A stretch of 64,000 nt of DNA from Pachydiplax longipennis (taxonomy: Eukaryota; Arthropoda; Insecta; Odonata; Libellulidae), in contig JAVFKF010000044.1 in the NCBI GenBank assembly GCA_036926295.1, positions 7,998,001-8,062,000 on the forward strand, read 5' to 3'. The stretch's first letter is position 1; each line of letters begins with the position of its first letter. Shown here in pieces: positions 59,488 to 64,000 of the stretch. The notes beneath the pieces are model-generated. The model ran no database searches, was not told where the DNA came from, and saw nothing but the letters and a program-made list of their open reading frames with translations. The position numbers and the translations under genes were made by a program.

Positions 59488-62400
59488 TTACAACACAAAA
59501 GTAAGCCCGGTAAATAAGCTATATAAGTTTAGAACTGGAGAAAAATGCTCATCGTTTTCATCCAAAAGCATCAAGAATATTTTGCACGTAAACAGAACTG
59601 CTTCATCACTCTTTTCTTTCGTTCAACCAGAATCCAAAACAATCACTCCATCTTTCAGCGCTCGAGCACCGTGTTTTTTCTCCTCCGCGTTGCTGCCGTC
59701 CAAAATAATTCCAATTTTCAATCTGAGGTGTTCAAGGTTTAACTGATTAGACCATTGAGTCTAATGATTTGTTGCGATTGAAGTACCAAGAATTGTCGTG
59801 GTGAGTCAGCAAACTTGAAGAGGAGTAGCATTTAAAGCATAAAATTCTTTTTTCGCTCTGTTTACAACTACGAAATAGTTTTTATTACGTCGCAGAGTGT
59901 TTAAATAACAGTATAGTTCACATCTCATTTCCTTTTTATGTATGATCAGAATTATTTCACGAAATCAATAATTCTATCAGTTACTGTAAAATCCTATTAT
60001 CCATTCATCTTTCTAGTTGGGTTAAGGAATAATTACATCACCTCGCAGCGGTTTATTGCCCTTCGAAAAGGAAGAATTCTCTTTATATTAATATTCATAT
60101 TGAGAACTGAAGTAGTTCCGAAATCTGGGAGGGAGAATATTCGGTTCCATTATCAATACCTTATTGATTAATAAAGCTATACAATAGTTTGATGAATTAA
60201 TGAATGTAAGTTTAAACTTTAATGGCAGAAATATTTTCTTTCGTGTTGTGCTTTTTGTATTCTGTTCTATTTCTATGTTGTCGGATCTAATTGTAATCCT
60301 TTCTTTAACCAGTCATTTAACTGAAGAGCTGTAAGTTGTTTTGTACAATAAATCATCTTTATTTACAAATGAACTCGTGCATTAGTCAATATCATTTAGA
60401 TGAAAAATTCATTTTTTATCACCTGAAGCAAAATTGCATTGATAAATATTGCATAAGTATTTGCACAATATAACCATCACATAAATTAGTCTATCACGAG
60501 TATAAATATTTAATATTACGATACATTCAAGAATGTATAATTGCATCAGATGGAACAAATTATTTTCCTTCTATGCAGGGTTATAAGCCATTATTTTCCA
60601 TTTCAACAGTTCCTTATATTTAATTTCTAACAATTTACTGTCTATACTCTATTAAATGCATTCATATGCTTAGTTACTCCATCTATTCAATTATCAAAAT
60701 AAAATCTACTCAAGTTTATTCATTTACTATTTTAGCATTTATGCAGGTGTCTCATAAATTTCTCTTCATATACTTGTTCAATAACCAAAGAAACAAGGTT
60801 TTTATTCCTAATGATGATTTCGAAAGGGACATATGCTACAGAGGTTCCCTAAATATTCTTCTGATCTCATGGTATGCTTATAAGCATAATATATAGACAA
60901 GAAGCTCATTTAAAGCAGCTCTTTTATTTCTACATGGCGAGTTTTTAGGTAAACTTTGTAAGTAAAATAACAGGTGGCTCTGTCTTATGGCATGTAGACT
61001 TAGTATGAAGAAATAAAGTTAATTCTTAGAGAGATCATAGATGTATTTTCTATAGAACTAGAATTGCCAGACATCCTGATTTTGGTTAGATCATTCAGCT
61101 AATAAAGTGTTACCTAACACTTTGGTGTTACTTTAGTCCTAACATATCTTTGGAATACTCCGCTGATTGACATTATTTCAAAATGCTAATTCATTAAGTG
61201 ATAGAGGATTGAAATTAATGGCAACTGCAAAGGGGTGAGCTCTATGTATTATTCTGTGCTCTCTACTTCAGTAAATCTTCAGTAGAATGCAAATCATGCA
61301 TTAAACACTACTAAAATTATTCATAATTTCTTTTGTATGTGGAATGCCATAAACTTATGGTCTTTTAAGTTTTACATTCTACCTTACTTCTTTCTGTGCA
61401 TTTGCAAAATGTTTGTGCTTTTCCAATTATTAGGGACAACTGACTTGATTCACAGATTAAATAAATAGCATATCTAAGCAATAAATAATCCTCCCTTCTT
61501 CCCAATTTACATTGTTTCCGTGCATTATTTAACCTCATCCACATTGCCTTCATATTTAGAATTCTCTTATATTTAGTATTATTTATTTCAAATTTATTTG
61601 GATAGTATTCAGAAAACAAAAGATATATTATGACATTCTCTCTCATCCCATATAATTTCTTCATTATTTTGAAGCACTGCACTTCTATCCTTGGACTTTT
61701 TGTCCTCTTATAGAATGCTTTCTTGTTTCTATTCAAATCATTCTATGTCTTTAGTGCATGCCCTTTTCCATGAAGAGGCTGGAAAAGAATTATTTTCATG
61801 CTTGTGGGCCTCAATCCGAAAAAATTGCAAACAAATAATTTTGTGTAACTGTATTACATATTACATTGACAAAAAATATAAGTAAGAAATGGATATTGAT
61901 TTATCTTTAAAATAAACAAATATTCACTTTTACAACAACTTCCAGAATACAAAATTAATCTTCATATATTTTACTACTACTTTCCCGTCAGTGTGATGCT
62001 TAGGACTTAAATGACTTCAAATGCTTTCACCGGGAAAAGTTTTCAACATAAAATTTCATTTTATGCCATAGATGCATCCACAGATCTTTCTGTGAGTTCT
62101 CCTACAAGCAGTAAAGGTTCTGTGAGATGCATACAAAATGGTCCTCAAACACTTGCGTCACAGTTTCATTCTACCTCACATCTAATCACAGTCATTCCAT
62201 ATGCCTTCAGTGCAAACCCATCTTAAATCTGTCAAGTACTGTCCTTATTTTCACTTGATAAATCCTAATTCAGTTTCCATTTAACAAGGAAAGGGATTTA
62301 TGATAAACTTTGCTGAGGACATGTATCCTGAATATCATAAAGAATTAACAGGAGTGAAGTATAATATGTTGAAAATAGAGTTCAAATAGATTTTTACACT

Positions 62401-62652
62401 TTGGGGGAGATTCTCAAATCAATAGAGCTTTCATATCAAACAATCAGGATTTTTTAGGATTCTTACCAGGTCGGGGGACTGTAATTATGGTGCCATAGTA
62501 GTAAGGAAAAAATTAATTGTAAAGTGAATATATCAAATAGCCTAATTTACTATAAACTTAATACAAACAGAAGCATATGCTTACTTCATTTTAAATGCCT
62601 TCATTTGAAAGCCTTATGAAATGAAAGACAAAATTTGATCACCAACTTAAAT

Positions 62653-62782
62653 TAAGTGATCTCAGACTTTCCTGGTGGATTGTTTGTAAAAATGTTTCTC
62701 GGGTTAATTCTGGTGACATTGTTGTCGCGACAGACCGCAATCTGGTTGGAAACCCAAGAAACGTTTTTACAACTTAAGTGAT
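62653..62782. mobile_element. Fold-back element with probable 9-bp target duplication
   Basis: A direct repeat TTAAGTGAT flanks a segment of about 110 bp that contains inverted arms, GTAAAAATGTTTCTCGGGTT near 62686-62705 and the complement of a close match near 62750-62769. Its GC and CpG content exceed the surroundings. The family is not recognised. Confidence 0.5.
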
Positions 62783-63888
62783 GGACAAAATAGTACAATT
62801 GGGGAAGATATAACTTTGCCACTAACCCTCTCAATTGCAAGGATGGAGTTTTACAAAGTGAAAGCTACATTAGTTGATTTTATGACAGTAGTGGTTTAGC
62901 ATTGTATTGTATGAAGAGTATTACTTTTACTCGATTTTATATTCATTAACATTCTGTTATGTAAATTAACAGGTCCTCCTCATTTGATGAATTCTCATGT
63001 AAATATCTTTCTTGAAGTCATCCCCTTTGTAATCTTTTATTTATTTATTTCCTTTATCCCTTTTGAATGGAAAGAAATGTACATTAAGAATTGGTGAATT
63101 CAAGAGTTCTGATCAAGGCTGGCTCTCAGTGGCAAACATGAAAAGAAAAGCATTTGGGTATCCAGTAGCTTGGGACTTCTTGGATATCTTTTTCTTTATT
63201 ATTTGTATTTATGGAAATTAGAAATGTAATTTATGGAAAGATTGACTAGATTCACCTTTGAAGGTGAATTACATTGGGTTATCAAAGGTGATAGAGCATC
63301 CTCTGGTTGATACATTACTGCTCCTGCTCACCAGAGGGTGAGGTTGTTTATATTAAATTATTGTAATTTTCTTCAATCAAGCCTATAGGCTTAATTCCCT
63401 AATATTTAAAAAAAGTAAAGTGAAGGATACACTTCTGTTAATTGGAACAAAAAGTAAGGAGAGAAAGAATTGATCTCAGAAAGAGTATAAGAACTTTAAG
63501 AAAATGTCTGTTCACCTCACTGTTTTCTTCGCTAAACAAGCAATTAAGTGAAGGCAGAGCTGGCCCAAGGATCCCTTGGTCATGTTGACAAGTGATGATC
63601 CTAGCGAAATTAGATTTTGCTTGAAGTATCACCATTTAAATTTATTAAAATAAAAGGCAAAATTCACACGCGTAAAAGCAAATTGTGATTTTGTGGATAA
63701 AAAAGAGACATCATGTGAGGTAAGAGATTTAGGAATTTCGCGAAAGAAAATGAGGTCGATTCGAAGGGAAGGTGACATTTTTGTCTCAGGGTCCAGATTT
63801 CTTGCTTCAAACTGCTTATCGCATATTACTCCAAAAGATATGGTTAGAATACACGGCTTTTGATGTTGAGAAGAAATTTAAGAGGTGC

Positions 63889-63962
63889 CCTTAAGGCAAT
63901 GCCTAATGCTGAAGTCGAACCCGGCTCAGCCAGCTATGACGAGGAGCTCAAGCTAATAACGA
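63889..63962 (-). repeat. Possible tRNA-like remnant at the window end
   Basis: On the minus strand GGGTTCGACTTCAGC resembles a B box, preceded by TTAGCTTGAGCTCC, which could be a poor A box. No full cloverleaf is seen. Confidence 0.3.
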
Positions 63963-64000
63963 AGTATTTCTGCAAATACTTTGTCTGTTTGGATATATTA

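Larger units (their letters stand above)
59488..64000. other. Intergenic region upstream of the ZFAND1-like gene
   Basis: The first 0.3 kb should contain the ZFAND1 leader and promoter; CG dinucleotides are less rare here than in the gene bodies. A minus-strand stretch at about 59745-59632 reads open with coding-like codon use but has no ATG in that frame. From 60 kb on I see AT-rich sequence, one fold-back element (62653-62782), and a tRNA-like remnant near the end. No ORF here looks like a known protein. Confidence 0.6.

Noticed and set aside
59450..59746. Plus-strand ORF of 98 codons overlapping the ZFAND1 first exon
   Set aside because: It is largely the complement of the ZFAND1 exon and leader; no recognisable domain.
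61365..61736. Minus-strand ORF of 123 codons
   Set aside because: AT-rich, lysine/asparagine-rich translation with no domain, no splice context and no resemblance to a known protein; likely a chance open frame.

Overview
The window is eukaryotic and AT-rich, with long spliceosomal introns. It most likely comes from an arthropod, probably an insect. That lineage call is an inference from the very AT-rich introns, the CpG-poor gene bodies, the mariner-type inverted-repeat elements and the short SINE-like insertions; no sequence here fixes a species.

About 336-53781 (+) is the 3' three quarters of one gene, an axonemal outer-arm dynein beta heavy chain of the DNAH9/DNAH11/DNAH17 group (Drosophila Dhc93AB/kl-5 type). 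I reconstruct 60 exons that join in frame to 10,278 nt (3,425 residues plus TGA). The gene enters the window already spliced, so its promoter and roughly the first thousand residues lie upstream. In order the exons encode the end of the tail and the linker, AAA1 to AAA4 each with a P-loop, the stalk with its microtubule-binding tip, AAA5, AAA6 and the C-terminal domain. Two introns use GC-AG ends.

Intron 44 of the dynein gene (31169-38175, 7.0 kb, the largest) differs from its surroundings. From about 32.5 to 37.9 kb it is richer in GC and CpG, and on the minus strand it holds a candidate small nested gene: a TATA box, an initiator, a long leader, then a 3-exon ORF of about 61 residues of unknown function. 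Upstream of that promoter lies a roughly 0.65 kb block that occurs twice in direct orientation (about 33.83-34.45 and 35.64-36.34 kb). This is the least explained part of the window.

At 56420-59487 (-), convergent with the dynein gene, is a complete 3-exon gene for a ZFAND1-like protein: two AN1 zinc fingers plus a C-terminal ubiquitin-like region. The two genes have no evident functional link; one makes a flagellar or ciliary motor, the other a stress-granule/proteasome adaptor.

The introns and intergenic DNA carry small mobile-element remains: a SINE-like insertion with a 14-bp target duplication (7.2 kb), a degenerate Tc1/mariner copy (17.0-17.7 kb), a LINE reverse-transcriptase fragment (27.6-27.8 kb), a 71-nt near-perfect hairpin (39.8 kb), a mariner-type MITE (49.2 kb), a small inverted-repeat element (53.0 kb) and a fold-back element (62.7 kb). 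From 59.5 kb to the window end I see no convincing gene.
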